A stretch of 63,658 nt of DNA from CAYQJS01 sp964417895 (lineage in GTDB: Bacteria; Chloroflexota; UBA6077; SHYK01). The notes beneath the pieces are model-generated. The model ran no database searches and had not been told where the DNA came from. It worked only from the letters and a program-made list of their open reading frames with translations. The stretch covers positions 1 to 63,658 of the forward strand of contig CAYQJS010000033.1 in assembly GCA_964417895.1 (NCBI GenBank), in the 5' to 3' direction. Within the stretch, counting starts at the first letter, position 1. Every line of letters begins with the position of its first letter. Below, in pieces: positions 40,305 through 48,808 of the stretch. A program made the position numbers and the translations under genes.

Positions 40305-42050
40305 ATGCACCAACCTTTCCATCGCGGCGCATCACGGATCTCGCGACTGGGGCTCATGCTTCTCGCCGGTGGCTTGATCGTGCTCGCCGGCTGCGCCCCC
40401 ACCCCGCCCGCGCGGGGCACGGAGGTTGATAAGTCGGCGGCCAAGCCCGCGGGGCCTCCGAAGACGCTGCGGATCGCCTCCATCACCGAGCCCCTCTCAG
40501 GCATCGCCCTCTTTGGCGGAAGCGGCAACGTTGGCTTCCAGTGGACCTCGATGTTCCACGCCGGTCTTACCACCTACGATGGCCAGGGCAACCTGCTCCC
40601 GCGTGTTGCGCTCAAAGCCCCCTCCATATCCGACGGCGACTGGAAGATCTTGCCCGACGGCGGGATGGAGGTGACCTGGAAGCTGCGGCCGAACGTGAAA
40701 TGGCATGACGGCACACCGCTGAGCGCGGAGGACTTCGTTCTCGGCGTTCAGATCGCCAGAGACCGCGACCTGCCTCTGCCCCGCGGTGGGGGCGTGACGC
40801 TGCTGAGGGACATCACTTCGCCCGATCCCGGAACGCTCGTGGTCCGGTGGGCGGAGCCGTATTTTGGCGCGAATGTCGGCAATCCGTCCGACTTTCCGGC
40901 CGCGCCGCGCCACATCGTCGCCGACCTCTACCGAGGCCCGGATCAGCAACTGTTCATCAACAGCCCGTATTGGGCCAGAAAGTTTGTCGGCATCGGCCCG
41001 TACAAGATGGGCGAGTGGGTGGAGGGCGCGTACACCGAGGCGCTGGCCTTCGACGATTACTTCCTCGGACGCCCCAAGATCGACCGCGTGATCCTTCGCT
41101 ACTTCAAGGACACCAACGCATTGATCGCATCCATGCTCTCGGGCGATACCGACCTCGTGACCATCGCCACGCTCAAAATGGAAGACGTGGATCCGATCGC
41201 CAGCGCGTGGGGACCGCAGGGCGGCACGGTCATCCCATCGTATACGGACGCCATGGTCTCGCGGTTCCAGTTCCGCGATCCGGGCGCTCCGTGGGTCCGT
41301 GACGTGCGGGTGCGACAGGCTCTGGTGCATCTGGTAGACCGCCAGACCCTCGCCGAGACCTTCTCGCCGGTTGGCGGCGTGGCCGACATCTTCGTGTCCA
41401 AGGATGACCCCGCCTATCAGCTTGCCGAACAGCGCGGATTCCCCCGGTACGGCTACGATCTTTCTCGGGCAGAGCGGCTCCTCAACGAGGCAGGCTGGGC
41501 TCGCGGGGCCGATGGTGTGTTCCAGAATAGCAGCGGACAGCGCTTCAACATCGAGGTTCGCGTGGTCGAAAGCACGCCGGTGAATACGCGCCAAGGGCTG
41601 GCGCTCGTCGATCAGTGGAAGCGTGGCGGGCTGGAGGCCGACTTCTTCTCCGTCGGCAAGAACGCCACGAACAAGGCCGAGCTGAAAGCGTTGAGCAAAG
41701 GCGTCTTCCATCAGTCCGACACGCTGACGCCGGACACCTTCGAGTTGTTCTCATCGTCCCAGTTTGCAACGGAGCAAAACCGCTGGTCCGGGAGGAATAT
41801 CACCGCGTACGGCAATCCTGAGTTCGACCGCCTGTACGACCAGCTTGGGGTTGAGCTCGACGCGTCGCAACGTCAGTCTCGGTACGGTGACCTCTTGCGG
41901 TTTACGACGCGGGAACTTCCCTTCTTCCTCGAGTACTACGACGTGAGCTCAGCCATCACCGCATTCCGCAGTGGCATCCGAGGGCCCGGCCCTGTGGCGG
42001 CGATCTCGAAGGTAGCGACCTGGAACATCCACGACTGGGAGATGGGCTAG
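40305..42050 (+). CDS. ABC transporter substrate-binding lipoprotein, SBP family 5
   Basis: A 581-aa lipoprotein with lipobox LAGC30. VTWKLRPNVKWHDGTPLSAE and QNRWSGRNITAYGNPEFDRL are the signature stretches, and it ends WNIHDWEMG. It belongs with the SBPs at 44375 and 52003, which share VALKAPS/ARKVPS-IxDGDWK and the NIH-x-WEM end. ATG 40305 has AGAGGAGG upstream. It is the last gene of a plus-strand set and faces the convergent hydroxyacid oxidase gene only 7 bp away. Confidence 0.93.
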   Translation: MHQPFHRGASRISRLGLMLLAGGLIVLAGCAPTPPARGTEVDKSAAKPAGPPKTLRIASITEPLSGIALFGGSGNVGFQWTSMFHAGLTTYDGQGNLLPRVALKAPSISDGDWKILPDGGMEVTWKLRPNVKWHDGTPLSAEDFVLGVQIARDRDLPLPRGGGVTLLRDITSPDPGTLVVRWAEPYFGANVGNPSDFPAAPRHIVADLYRGPDQQLFINSPYWARKFVGIGPYKMGEWVEGAYTEALAFDDYFLGRPKIDRVILRYFKDTNALIASMLSGDTDLVTIATLKMEDVDPIASAWGPQGGTVIPSYTDAMVSRFQFRDPGAPWVRDVRVRQALVHLVDRQTLAETFSPVGGVADIFVSKDDPAYQLAEQRGFPRYGYDLSRAERLLNEAGWARGADGVFQNSSGQRFNIEVRVVESTPVNTRQGLALVDQWKRGGLEADFFSVGKNATNKAELKALSKGVFHQSDTLTPDTFELFSSSQFATEQNRWSGRNITAYGNPEFDRLYDQLGVELDASQRQSRYGDLLRFTTRELPFFLEYYDVSSAITAFRSGIRGPGPVAAISKVATWNIHDWEMG

Positions 42051-42057
42051 CGCCCTA

Positions 42058-43179
42058 TTAGAACCCGCCGAGATCCATCGGCTCGACGGGCCACGGCGCG
42101 GCCGGCGGGGCAAAGCTGGGCACGACCATGTCCGGCGTCAGCTCGGCGATGGTCGTCACGCCCACGTTCGCCATCGTCGCGCTGATCTCGCGTCGGAGCA
42201 GCTCGAGCGCGCGCTCCAGGCCCGCCTCGCCGCCCGCCGCCAACGCCCAGATCATCAGCTTTCCGATTCCCACAGCCGTCGCGCCAAACGCGAGCGCCTT
42301 GACGACATCGGTCCCGCGCATGAAGCCGCTATCCACCACGACCTCCGCTCGGCCGTTCACGGCCTCGAGAATCCGCGGGAGCACCTCGATGGTGGAGGGC
42401 AGCTGGTCCTGCCGCCGCCCGCCGTGGTTCGAGACGTAGACGACGTCCATGCCGTGCTGGACCGCGAGCTCAGCATCCAGCGGCGAGAGCAGTCCTTTCA
42501 GGATCATTGGGAGCCTGGTTTGCTCGCGCAGCCAGGCCAGGTCTTCCCAGGTGAGCCCGGCCAGGTAACGGTTGCGCTCCGCCGCTCTGGCCGCCCGCGA
42601 TCCTAGCTCCGTCTCGCCGTTCGTCCGCCCGGTTAGCTCTGACCACTGCTGCCGATTCGCAAAGCGTCGGTCCCGCACGCCGGAGTCGGGGCTGTCGACC
42701 GTAACGCAGAGCGCGTCGTAACCCGCGTTCTCGACGCGGCGCAGCATGGTCGCCTGCCACTCCCGATCCCCGTAGACGTAGAGCTGGAAGACCATTGGGG
42801 CGTTCGATGCGGCCCGCGCCTCCTCGAGCGTCGGCGTCGAGTTCGTCGCCACGAAGCTCATTGTGCCCACTCGCTCCGCCACCCGAGCGGACGGTCGCGC
42901 CCCTTCGGGATGGAACATCTGGATCGAGCCAACCGGGGCGAGCATGACCGGTAGCGACAGGCGATGGCCCAGGAAGGTGGTGCAGAGATCGCGCTCGCTG
43001 ACGCCCCGCAACACGCGCGGCATGAGGGCGAGCCGGTCGAAGGCGGCCCGGTTGCGGCGCACAGTCACCTCAGTCTCCGGACCGCTGCCGGAGAAGGCCC
43101 AGGCCGGCGGGGAAAGGGCGAGCCGGGCCGCCGGCAGGATCTCGGGGATGGTTTGCCACTGATCAGGCGAGGAGATCAT
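42058..43179 (-). CDS. FMN-dependent alpha-hydroxy acid oxidase/dehydrogenase
   Basis: A 373-aa member of the glycolate/L-lactate oxidase family. LPVMLAPVGSIQMFHPEGAR is the FMN-binding start, QLYVYGDREW the substrate loop, and PMILKGLLSP provides K228. YVSNHGGRRQD carries catalytic H252 and R255. GFMRGTDVVKALAFGATAVGIGK, the phosphate-binding end, is standard. It oxidises a 2-hydroxy acid to a 2-oxo acid in the cytoplasm. ATG 43179 has a weak GGCGAGAG site. Next upstream on the same strand are an amidohydrolase and an SBP, together a candidate uptake and degradation unit for a hydroxy-acid-containing compound. Confidence 0.92.
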   Translation of the reverse strand: MISSPDQWQTIPEILPAARLALSPPAWAFSGSGPETEVTVRRNRAAFDRLALMPRVLRGVSERDLCTTFLGHRLSLPVMLAPVGSIQMFHPEGARPSARVAERVGTMSFVATNSTPTLEEARAASNAPMVFQLYVYGDREWQATMLRRVENAGYDALCVTVDSPDSGVRDRRFANRQQWSELTGRTNGETELGSRAARAAERNRYLAGLTWEDLAWLREQTRLPMILKGLLSPLDAELAVQHGMDVVYVSNHGGRRQDQLPSTIEVLPRILEAVNGRAEVVVDSGFMRGTDVVKALAFGATAVGIGKLMIWALAAGGEAGLERALELLRREISATMANVGVTTIAELTPDMVVPSFAPPAAPWPVEPMDLGGF

Positions 43180-43257
43180 CTCTCGCCTTGCCTGAGTACC
43201 CCCCGCGCGGCAGACGCCAGGACGGCTTGTAGCTGATAACCGGCTGATAGCTCGTCT

Positions 43258-44310
43258 TCACAGCCCGTAGAGCTGCCGGGCGTTCGCGCTTGTGATGTTG
43301 TGCGCGGCAGCGGAGCCGATCTCTCGATTCTCCCCCATCTTCATGACGGCCTGGTGCGCCCTCAGCTCCGCGGAGCTGTCCTGGTGGCTGTAGTCGGTGC
43401 CTATCATCAGGTAGTCCTCGCCCCCGTAGCGATCGAGCAGGAAGGGAATGTCGTCCTCAGTGTCGCAGGTGACGAAGAAGTTGTGGTGCTGGAGGAACTC
43501 GGTCTTGAAATCGTACGGGGCCCTGGCGCTCTTCCCCCGCATGCCCAGCTCTTTGATGATGTAGGGGATCCACGACGCCCCGGCCTCGATGAACCCGAAG
43601 CAGAGACGAGGAAATCTCTCGGAGACCTTCCCCTCGGTGAGGGAGCTGAACGCGGAGACCACCGAAAGTCGCTGCATGGACGCGGCGTCGCCCGCGTTCG
43701 ACTGCAGCGTGCCACTTCCCTGGTGGAAGCAGATCGGCAAATCGAGGCGCTCCGCCTCCGCATAGAGAGGGAAGAAGTAGGGATCATCCGCGGCGCGGTT
43801 GTACTCGACGCCCTTCTTCATTACCGCGCACGCGCCGTGGTCCTTCGCCCATTCCAGTTCTGAGACCGATTTCTCGATGCTCAACACTGAGGGCAGGTAC
43901 GCCCAGCGGAGCCGCCCGTTGGTGCGGCCGGTCTTGTCGGCAAGCCAGCGATTGTATGCGCCGTGGATGGCCCACTCTACCTCCGGCTGCGTGGTGACGG
44001 CGTGGAGGAACATGGTGGGGTAGAGGACCTGCACGTCAATGCCCAGCTCATCCATGTGCCTGACGCGCGCCTCCACGTCCATCAGCTCTCTCATTGCCTG
44101 TGTCGTCCCAGTCAGCTCGTCATCCCGATAGCGCTTGAGCCGCACGTTGCCGGCGATGAGCCACAGGGGATGCGGTCGGCTGTCCTTCGTCAGGTAGCCC
44201 CACCCGGGTGGGTCCAGCAGCACCGGCTTGTGCTGGATCTCCGACGGATCCATGTAGTCCCAGGTCGCCATGCATTCGTCGACGTGAGCATCAGCGTCGA
44301 TGAAAGCCAT
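43258..44310 (-). CDS. Amidohydrolase family 2 protein
   Basis: A 350-aa TIM-barrel hydrolase or decarboxylase. FIDADAHVDECMATWDYMD opens it with DAH rather than HxH. CFHQGSGT and IEAGASWIPYIIKELG follow, and MIGTDYSHQDSSAEL carries the aspartate and a following histidine. It is more distant from the 37232/50859/55487 set. ATG 44310 has GAAGGGAG upstream. It lies 64 bp downstream of the SBP at 44375 on the same strand and 78 bp upstream of the hydroxyacid oxidase gene. Substrate unknown. Confidence 0.87.
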   Translation of the reverse strand: MAFIDADAHVDECMATWDYMDPSEIQHKPVLLDPPGWGYLTKDSRPHPLWLIAGNVRLKRYRDDELTGTTQAMRELMDVEARVRHMDELGIDVQVLYPTMFLHAVTTQPEVEWAIHGAYNRWLADKTGRTNGRLRWAYLPSVLSIEKSVSELEWAKDHGACAVMKKGVEYNRAADDPYFFPLYAEAERLDLPICFHQGSGTLQSNAGDAASMQRLSVVSAFSSLTEGKVSERFPRLCFGFIEAGASWIPYIIKELGMRGKSARAPYDFKTEFLQHHNFFVTCDTEDDIPFLLDRYGGEDYLMIGTDYSHQDSSAELRAHQAVMKMGENREIGSAAAHNITSANARQLYGL

Positions 44311-44374
44311 CGTGTTCTCCCTTCAAGCGTAGAACCAGGTTGTGAAACGTCGCGAGGCTCGCCTTGTCCAGAGC

Positions 44375-46099
44375 TCAGCCCATCTCCCACTCGTGGATGT
44401 TCCATGTCGTGATCACCTGAACCGCCGGCACACGCCCCGGGCCTCGGATGCCTTTACGGAACGCGGTTGTCGTACTTCCGACGTCGTAGTAAAGGGGCAG
44501 GTAGACCATCTCGTCAGCCATCCAGCGCAAGAGGTCCGCATGGGCCGATTGGCGCTTGGCGACCTCGAGCGTATTGTTGTACTCGTCGTACCGACGATCG
44601 AACTCGGGGTTGACGTACCCGAGCAGATTCCTGCCGTTCCATCGGTTCTGCACGGTCGCGACTTGTGACGACCGGAAGAGATCGAAGAGGTCCGGGGTCA
44701 TGGTGTCCGGCATTACGAAGACACCCGGCGCGTTAGCCTTCAGCTCCTGTCGGTCCCTTGACTGGGTGGGGATGGCGTAGAGTTCCGAACCGAACCCAGA
44801 CTGCTTCCACTGGTCCACGAGCGCTTCACCCCTGCGCACGTTGATCGGCGCGTTCGCCACCACGCGCACCTCGATGTTGAACCGCTGGCCGGAAGCGTTC
44901 TGGAAAATGCCATCCGCCCCGCGCCTCCAGCCGGCCTCGCCCATGAGCCGTTCGGCCTGGGCCACGTCATAGGGGTACCTCGGGATCCCCCGCTGGTCGG
45001 CCAGGCGATACACCGGATCATCCGTCGAGGCAAAGATGTCCGGAGGCCGGACGCCGTCGACGGGCGTGAAAGTATCGGTGAGCAGCTGGCGATCGATCCC
45101 ATGGACCAGGGCGTGCCGCACGCGTTTATCCTGAACCCACGGCGCCGCCGGATCCCGATACGACAGACGCGCGGCCACGACGTCGGTCATCGTCTCCACG
45201 ACCGTGCCGTCCCCCGATGCCTGCCACGCGTTCTTGACAGGCGCCAGGTCATCGGGTTTGAGGGTGCCAACGTTCACCTCGTCGACGTCGCCGGAGAGGA
45301 GATTCGCCACGATGGCGTTCGTGTCCGTGATATAGCGGATGATCAAGCGGTCGATCTTCGGACGCCCGAGGAAGTAGTCGTCGAAGGCCAGGGCCTCGGT
45401 GTGGCTGCCGAATTCCCAGTTGCCCATGCGGTAGGGGCCCAGCCCGACCCACTCTCTCGTCCAGAAGGTGTTGTTAGTGAACGCCTCCGGGTCGCCCTGT
45501 CGATAGAGGTCGCCGACGATATGGCGCGGCACGGCCGGCATCTCGGCCGGCGTGCCCTGATTCGCCCCGTAGTACGTCGCCGACCAGCGGACCACGAGGG
45601 TCTCGGAATCCGGAGCGAGGACTTCTTTGACGAGTTCGACGCCGCCGGTGTGGGGCAATGACAGTCGTGGGTCTCGTGCCACCTCGATCCCGAAGACGAA
45701 GTCCTCCGCGGTCAGCGGCGTCCCATCATGCCACTTGACGTTGGATCGGAGCTTCCAGGTCACCTCCATTCCGCCATCCGGCTGCACCTTCCAGTCGCCA
45801 TCTTCGACTGAGGGGACCTTGCGGGCGATGCGAGCCAGGAGGTTGCCCTGCGCGTCGAAGGTGGTGAGACCGGTGTGGAAGATCCAGTTGAACTGCCTCA
45901 AGATGTCTCCGCTGCCGGAGAAGAGCACCACGCCGTCCACCGGCTCTCGAATGAAAGCCATACGGAGCGTCTTGGGGGACCGCTGGGCCTCGCCATCGGA
46001 CGCTCCTTCCTGGCGCTGGGTTGCGGGCGGCGCTGCGCAACCGAACAGGACTACGGCCCCTGCGACAAACATGAGTAGCCGACTCGAGATTCTCCCCAC
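44375..46099 (-). CDS. ABC transporter substrate-binding lipoprotein, SBP family 5
   Basis: A 574-aa lipoprotein with lipobox LFGC21. Key stretches are TWKLRSNVKWHDGTPLTAED and VQNRWNGRNLLGYVNPEFDR; it ends WNIHEWEMG, in the same subgroup as 40305 and 52003. The start is GTG 46099, with AAGGAGG 5 bases upstream. A promoter candidate (TTGACT at 46174-46179, GATAACACT at 46151-46159) precedes it. It heads the minus-strand set SBP, amidohydrolase, hydroxyacid oxidase and faces away from the racemase-like gene at 46383. Confidence 0.93.
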   Translation of the reverse strand: MGRISSRLLMFVAGAVVLFGCAAPPATQRQEGASDGEAQRSPKTLRMAFIREPVDGVVLFSGSGDILRQFNWIFHTGLTTFDAQGNLLARIARKVPSVEDGDWKVQPDGGMEVTWKLRSNVKWHDGTPLTAEDFVFGIEVARDPRLSLPHTGGVELVKEVLAPDSETLVVRWSATYYGANQGTPAEMPAVPRHIVGDLYRQGDPEAFTNNTFWTREWVGLGPYRMGNWEFGSHTEALAFDDYFLGRPKIDRLIIRYITDTNAIVANLLSGDVDEVNVGTLKPDDLAPVKNAWQASGDGTVVETMTDVVAARLSYRDPAAPWVQDKRVRHALVHGIDRQLLTDTFTPVDGVRPPDIFASTDDPVYRLADQRGIPRYPYDVAQAERLMGEAGWRRGADGIFQNASGQRFNIEVRVVANAPINVRRGEALVDQWKQSGFGSELYAIPTQSRDRQELKANAPGVFVMPDTMTPDLFDLFRSSQVATVQNRWNGRNLLGYVNPEFDRRYDEYNNTLEVAKRQSAHADLLRWMADEMVYLPLYYDVGSTTTAFRKGIRGPGRVPAVQVITTWNIHEWEMG

Positions 46100-46150
46100 A
46101 GTTTCCTCCTTAGAACAGTGCGTGGACGCACGTCACTCGCTGCATGAGGT

Positions 46151-46179
46151 AGTGTTATCCTGTTTGGCCGCTAAGTCAA
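46151..46179 (-). promoter_or_regulatory. Candidate promoter of SBP gene
   Basis: On the minus strand, TTGACT (46179-46174) is followed 14 bases later by GATAACACT (46159-46151), about 52 bases before the GTG. Spacing is short for sigma-70. The same GATAACACTAC occurs upstream of the gene at 26644. Confidence 0.3.
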
Positions 46180-46208
46180 GACTCCGGCCGCACAGACTCC
46201 GGCCGCAC
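46179..46208 (+). repeat. Exact 15-bp tandem duplication
   Basis: AGACTCCGGCCGCAC occurs twice without spacer (46179-46193 and 46194-46208), in the divergent gap between the SBP and racemase-like genes. Confidence 0.8.
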
Positions 46209-46382
46209 GCCGTTACAACCTTTCGCGAGCCCGGCGGCAAGTAGTCCCACGCACGGCCACGAACTAGGAAGAGAGACGCTCCGGCCGCGCTCCGTGTGGT
46301 TCTCGGGGCGGACTTCGGCGACTGAGAAACAAGCGATGTCCCATGGGAACGGCTTTTGCGAACGCAGGAAGGAGGATGTGGG

Positions 46383-47105
46383 ATGGCGGGCTGGCGGGGG
46401 ACGATCGGCGTCGTGAAGCCGGGTCTGGGGACCGGCTCCACCGAGGAGTTCATTCGGCTCATGCCGGAGGGCGTTCGGGTCATTTCCACGGTGGCGGGGA
46501 TCAGGGAGTACAACGCCGAGGGGTTTCGAGAGGCGCTCCAGAGCTATCGGCAGCGCGTCGAGGAACTGGCGATGCTCGGCATCTGCGACCTCATTCACCC
46601 GGAAGGAGCGCCGCCCTTCATGGTGCGCGGCCTGGCGGCCGAGCGGGAAATCGTGGCCGAGTGGGAAGCGCAGCACAAGGTACCGGTTTTCACCTCCGGG
46701 ATGACCCAGGCGGAGGCGCTCCGCGCTCTCGGTGTGCAGCGGCTCCTCGGGTTCAGCTTCTTCGGCGGCCCATTACCGGATATTTTCGCCCGCTACTTCA
46801 TCGACGCCGGCTTCGACGTGGCCGGGATGGAGACGATGCCGGCGCGCTCGCCCGACTGGCCGACTCCGTCTGCCGAAGACCTCTACATGCACATCAAGCG
46901 CGCGTTCGTCCGCCACACCGGCGTGCAGGGAATCTACCTACTGGGGTCCGCTGCCTGGCGGTTGAACGACATCCACCTGCTCGAGGATGACCTGGGAATC
47001 CCGATCGTGCATCCAGTGGCAGCCCGGGTGTGGTACGTCCAGAAGCGGCTGCTCGTCCGCCAGCCAGTAGCGGGCTGCGGACGCCTGCTGGAGACGATGC
47101 CTTAG
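46383..47105 (+). CDS. Asp/Glu racemase superfamily protein (maleate isomerase-like)
   Basis: A 240-aa cytoplasmic protein. GWRGTIGVVKPGLGTGSTEE and PVFTSGMTQAEALRALGVQR match the maleate isomerase/arylmalonate decarboxylase type of the superfamily. Active members use two cysteines, one in each domain. Here the first position reads IHPEGAPPF and the second LLGSAAWR, with no cysteine at either. Cysteines remain only at ICDLIH and AGCGRLL. So racemisation or cis-trans isomerisation by the usual two-cysteine route is unlikely. ATG 46383 has GGAGG 7 bases upstream. It stands alone between divergent and convergent neighbours. Confidence 0.8.
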   Translation: MAGWRGTIGVVKPGLGTGSTEEFIRLMPEGVRVISTVAGIREYNAEGFREALQSYRQRVEELAMLGICDLIHPEGAPPFMVRGLAAEREIVAEWEAQHKVPVFTSGMTQAEALRALGVQRLLGFSFFGGPLPDIFARYFIDAGFDVAGMETMPARSPDWPTPSAEDLYMHIKRAFVRHTGVQGIYLLGSAAWRLNDIHLLEDDLGIPIVHPVAARVWYVQKRLLVRQPVAGCGRLLETMP

Positions 47106-47121
47106 CGTCCAGCGCAGGGAA

Positions 47122-47634
47122 TCAGCCTCCTGGGTCACCGTGGCGCTTGCGTAGCTCCTCCAAGAGTTGGCGGAGGACGGGCAGGCTCCAGTGATCCTTC
47201 GGCCGGTTCGCGGCCTCCTTCGAACGGATCACATCTTCAAGGGCCGCGACGCGGACTGTCACGCCTCTGATGGCCATCGCGAGAGCCCGGGGGGCCAGCT
47301 CGGCAAATCCTCTGGTTCCAGCGGGGGTGAGTGCCAGGTCAAGGTCCCCGAGACGCGTGACGAGGTTTAACAGCTCGATGCCCCCGAGGAACGTTGCATC
47401 GTAGGGGAATCGCACGCCGTCTGGGGCGTCGGCGGTTCGGATCCGCGCGTCCAGATCTTCGAGAGCAGCAGCGAGCCGCGCGAGGTTCTCAGGGTCTGTC
47501 GAAGGGCAGACGTCAGCGTCCAGCGTGGGAAGCGGCGACCCGTGCAGCACCGCGGCAAGGCCGCCAATGAGCACGTACTGCACGCCGTGGCGGTCAAGAC
47601 AGGCGAAGAGCTCTTCGGCCTGGAGGCCGGCCAC
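47122..47634 (-). CDS. Nucleotidyltransferase-like protein (MNT/AbiEii type)
   Basis: A 170-aa protein with a polymerase beta-like nucleotidyltransferase start: YVLIGGLAAVLHGSPLPTLD has the GG and the first catalytic aspartate D39, followed by D41 (DAD). A later segment, ALEDVIRSKEAANRPKDHWS, is typical of small nucleotidyltransferases in toxin-antitoxin or abortive infection modules. GTG 47634 begins one base after the stop of the 66-aa gene upstream, so the pair is coupled. It probably transfers a nucleotide to a protein or tRNA target, or is an inactive remnant of such an enzyme. Confidence 0.8.
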   Translation of the reverse strand: MAGLQAEELFACLDRHGVQYVLIGGLAAVLHGSPLPTLDADVCPSTDPENLARLAAALEDLDARIRTADAPDGVRFPYDATFLGGIELLNLVTRLGDLDLALTPAGTRGFAELAPRALAMAIRGVTVRVAALEDVIRSKEAANRPKDHWSLPVLRQLLEELRKRHGDPGG

Positions 47635-47635
47635 G

Positions 47636-47836
47636 CTACTCGTCGCGAATTAACGGACCGTCAGGGCGGACGGCCAGGTAAAAGCGCAAAAACGCGGCGT
47701 TAGCTTCGAGCCGCTGTTCAGGCGTCCAGGCGAGCCGCTCCAGGATCAAACCGCGGTCGTGGGCGTCGGGTTCTCCCTGCTGCCGAAGCGCCTCGAGCAG
47801 GGCATCGGCGTGGTTCGAAGCCGCTTCGCCCGTCAT
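47636..47836 (-). CDS. Small helical protein, partner of nucleotidyltransferase
   Basis: A 66-aa largely helical protein: ADALLEALRQQGEPDAHDRG, then LAWTPEQRLEANAAFLRFYL. Short proteins with a TPEQRLExxxAFLRF-like helix directly upstream of nucleotidyltransferase genes are common in environmental genomes and look like antitoxins, although I know of no named function. ATG 47836 has GGAGG 5 bases upstream. The stop lies 1 base before the GTG of the next gene. An antitoxin or chaperone role is inferred from arrangement only. Confidence 0.65.
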   Translation of the reverse strand: MTGEAASNHADALLEALRQQGEPDAHDRGLILERLAWTPEQRLEANAAFLRFYLAVRPDGPLIRDE

Positions 47837-48025
47837 GCGCCCCTCCGCCTGTGAGTATAAGGCGCGCGGCCCCCGGCCCCGCGCAAAGCCATAGCCGCGG
47901 TAGGCTCCCCAGGCGGAGGTGCGGCGCGGCTGCAGCGGCCGATACGATCGGGCGCGGAAAGCAGGCAGCAAGCCGGCGCCAAATCGGTGAATATTGATCG
48001 AGCAAGATTCTTGGAGGTTGTCTCG

Positions 48026-48808
48026 ATGTCGGTGCAAGACAAAGTGGTCATCATCACGGGCGGCGCTCAAGGAGTGGGGCGCCAGATAGTCCGAACATTC
48101 GCCGCGGAGAAGGCGCGAATCGCGATCGCGGACATCGCGTCCTTCGACAACGTCTTGGCAGACATCAAACACCTCGACGTCGACATCCTCCCGGTCGAGT
48201 GCGACGTGCGCGAGCCGGACAGAGTCCGCTCGATGTTCGAGCAGGTTCATAACCGCTTCGGCCGAATCGACGTGCTGATCAACGACGCGGGCATCGTGAC
48301 ACACTTCCAGTGGGGAATCCCCCGTTGGCCGCGCATAGCGGAGATGCAGCCGGAGTTCTTCGACAAGGTCATACGAACGAACCTGTTCGGCACGTTCCTG
48401 TGCACCCAGCACGTGCTTCCCTACATGGAACAGCAGCGGTCCGGGCACATCATCAACTTCGGGCAGGGCAATGTAGGCGGCCGCAACCGAGAGGACAGCC
48501 CGGGAGCTACGGCGTATCACGTCTCAAAGGTTGCCATTCGCTCCTTCACAGAGGGGGTGGCCGCCGAGGAGCGCGGCTACAACATCTGCGTTATGAGCAT
48601 GGGGCCGGGCGGCGAGGAGCTCAACGACGCGCGTCGCGGTGTGGCCACCCACGAAGCGCCAGAGGAAGCAAAACCCCACATGCGCCCGGTGGAAGCGGTC
48701 GTAGGAAATCGTTTCATTATCGCCGCAGAGGCGCCGATGGAGTTCAGCGGCCACATGGTCCAGATCAGGAACGGCAAGGTCGTCCTCGCGCCCGACGAGC
48801 AGGCCTGA
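48026..48808 (+). CDS. Short-chain dehydrogenase/reductase (SDR) family protein
   Basis: A 260-aa Rossmann-fold oxidoreductase. TGGAQGVG (11-18) binds NAD(P); D at 36 in IADIAS suggests NAD preference; NDAG (86-89) stands for the NNAG motif. The active-site Y164 and K168 (AYHVSK) are present. The usual catalytic serine strand reads HIINFGQGNVGG, so serine is replaced. An insert rich in asparagine and arginine (GNVGGRNREDSPG) follows. ATG 48026 has TTGGAGG 8 bases upstream. Activity may be altered or lost; some SDRs without Ser act as regulators. Confidence 0.88.
   Translation: MSVQDKVVIITGGAQGVGRQIVRTFAAEKARIAIADIASFDNVLADIKHLDVDILPVECDVREPDRVRSMFEQVHNRFGRIDVLINDAGIVTHFQWGIPRWPRIAEMQPEFFDKVIRTNLFGTFLCTQHVLPYMEQQRSGHIINFGQGNVGGRNREDSPGATAYHVSKVAIRSFTEGVAAEERGYNICVMSMGPGGEELNDARRGVATHEAPEEAKPHMRPVEAVVGNRFIIAAEAPMEFSGHMVQIRNGKVVLAPDEQA

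Noticed and set aside
39354..42050. An 898-codon plus-strand frame
   Set aside because: Its first part is an out-of-frame reading of the D-aminoacylase gene and the MITE-like element; only the part from 40305 is a real SBP.
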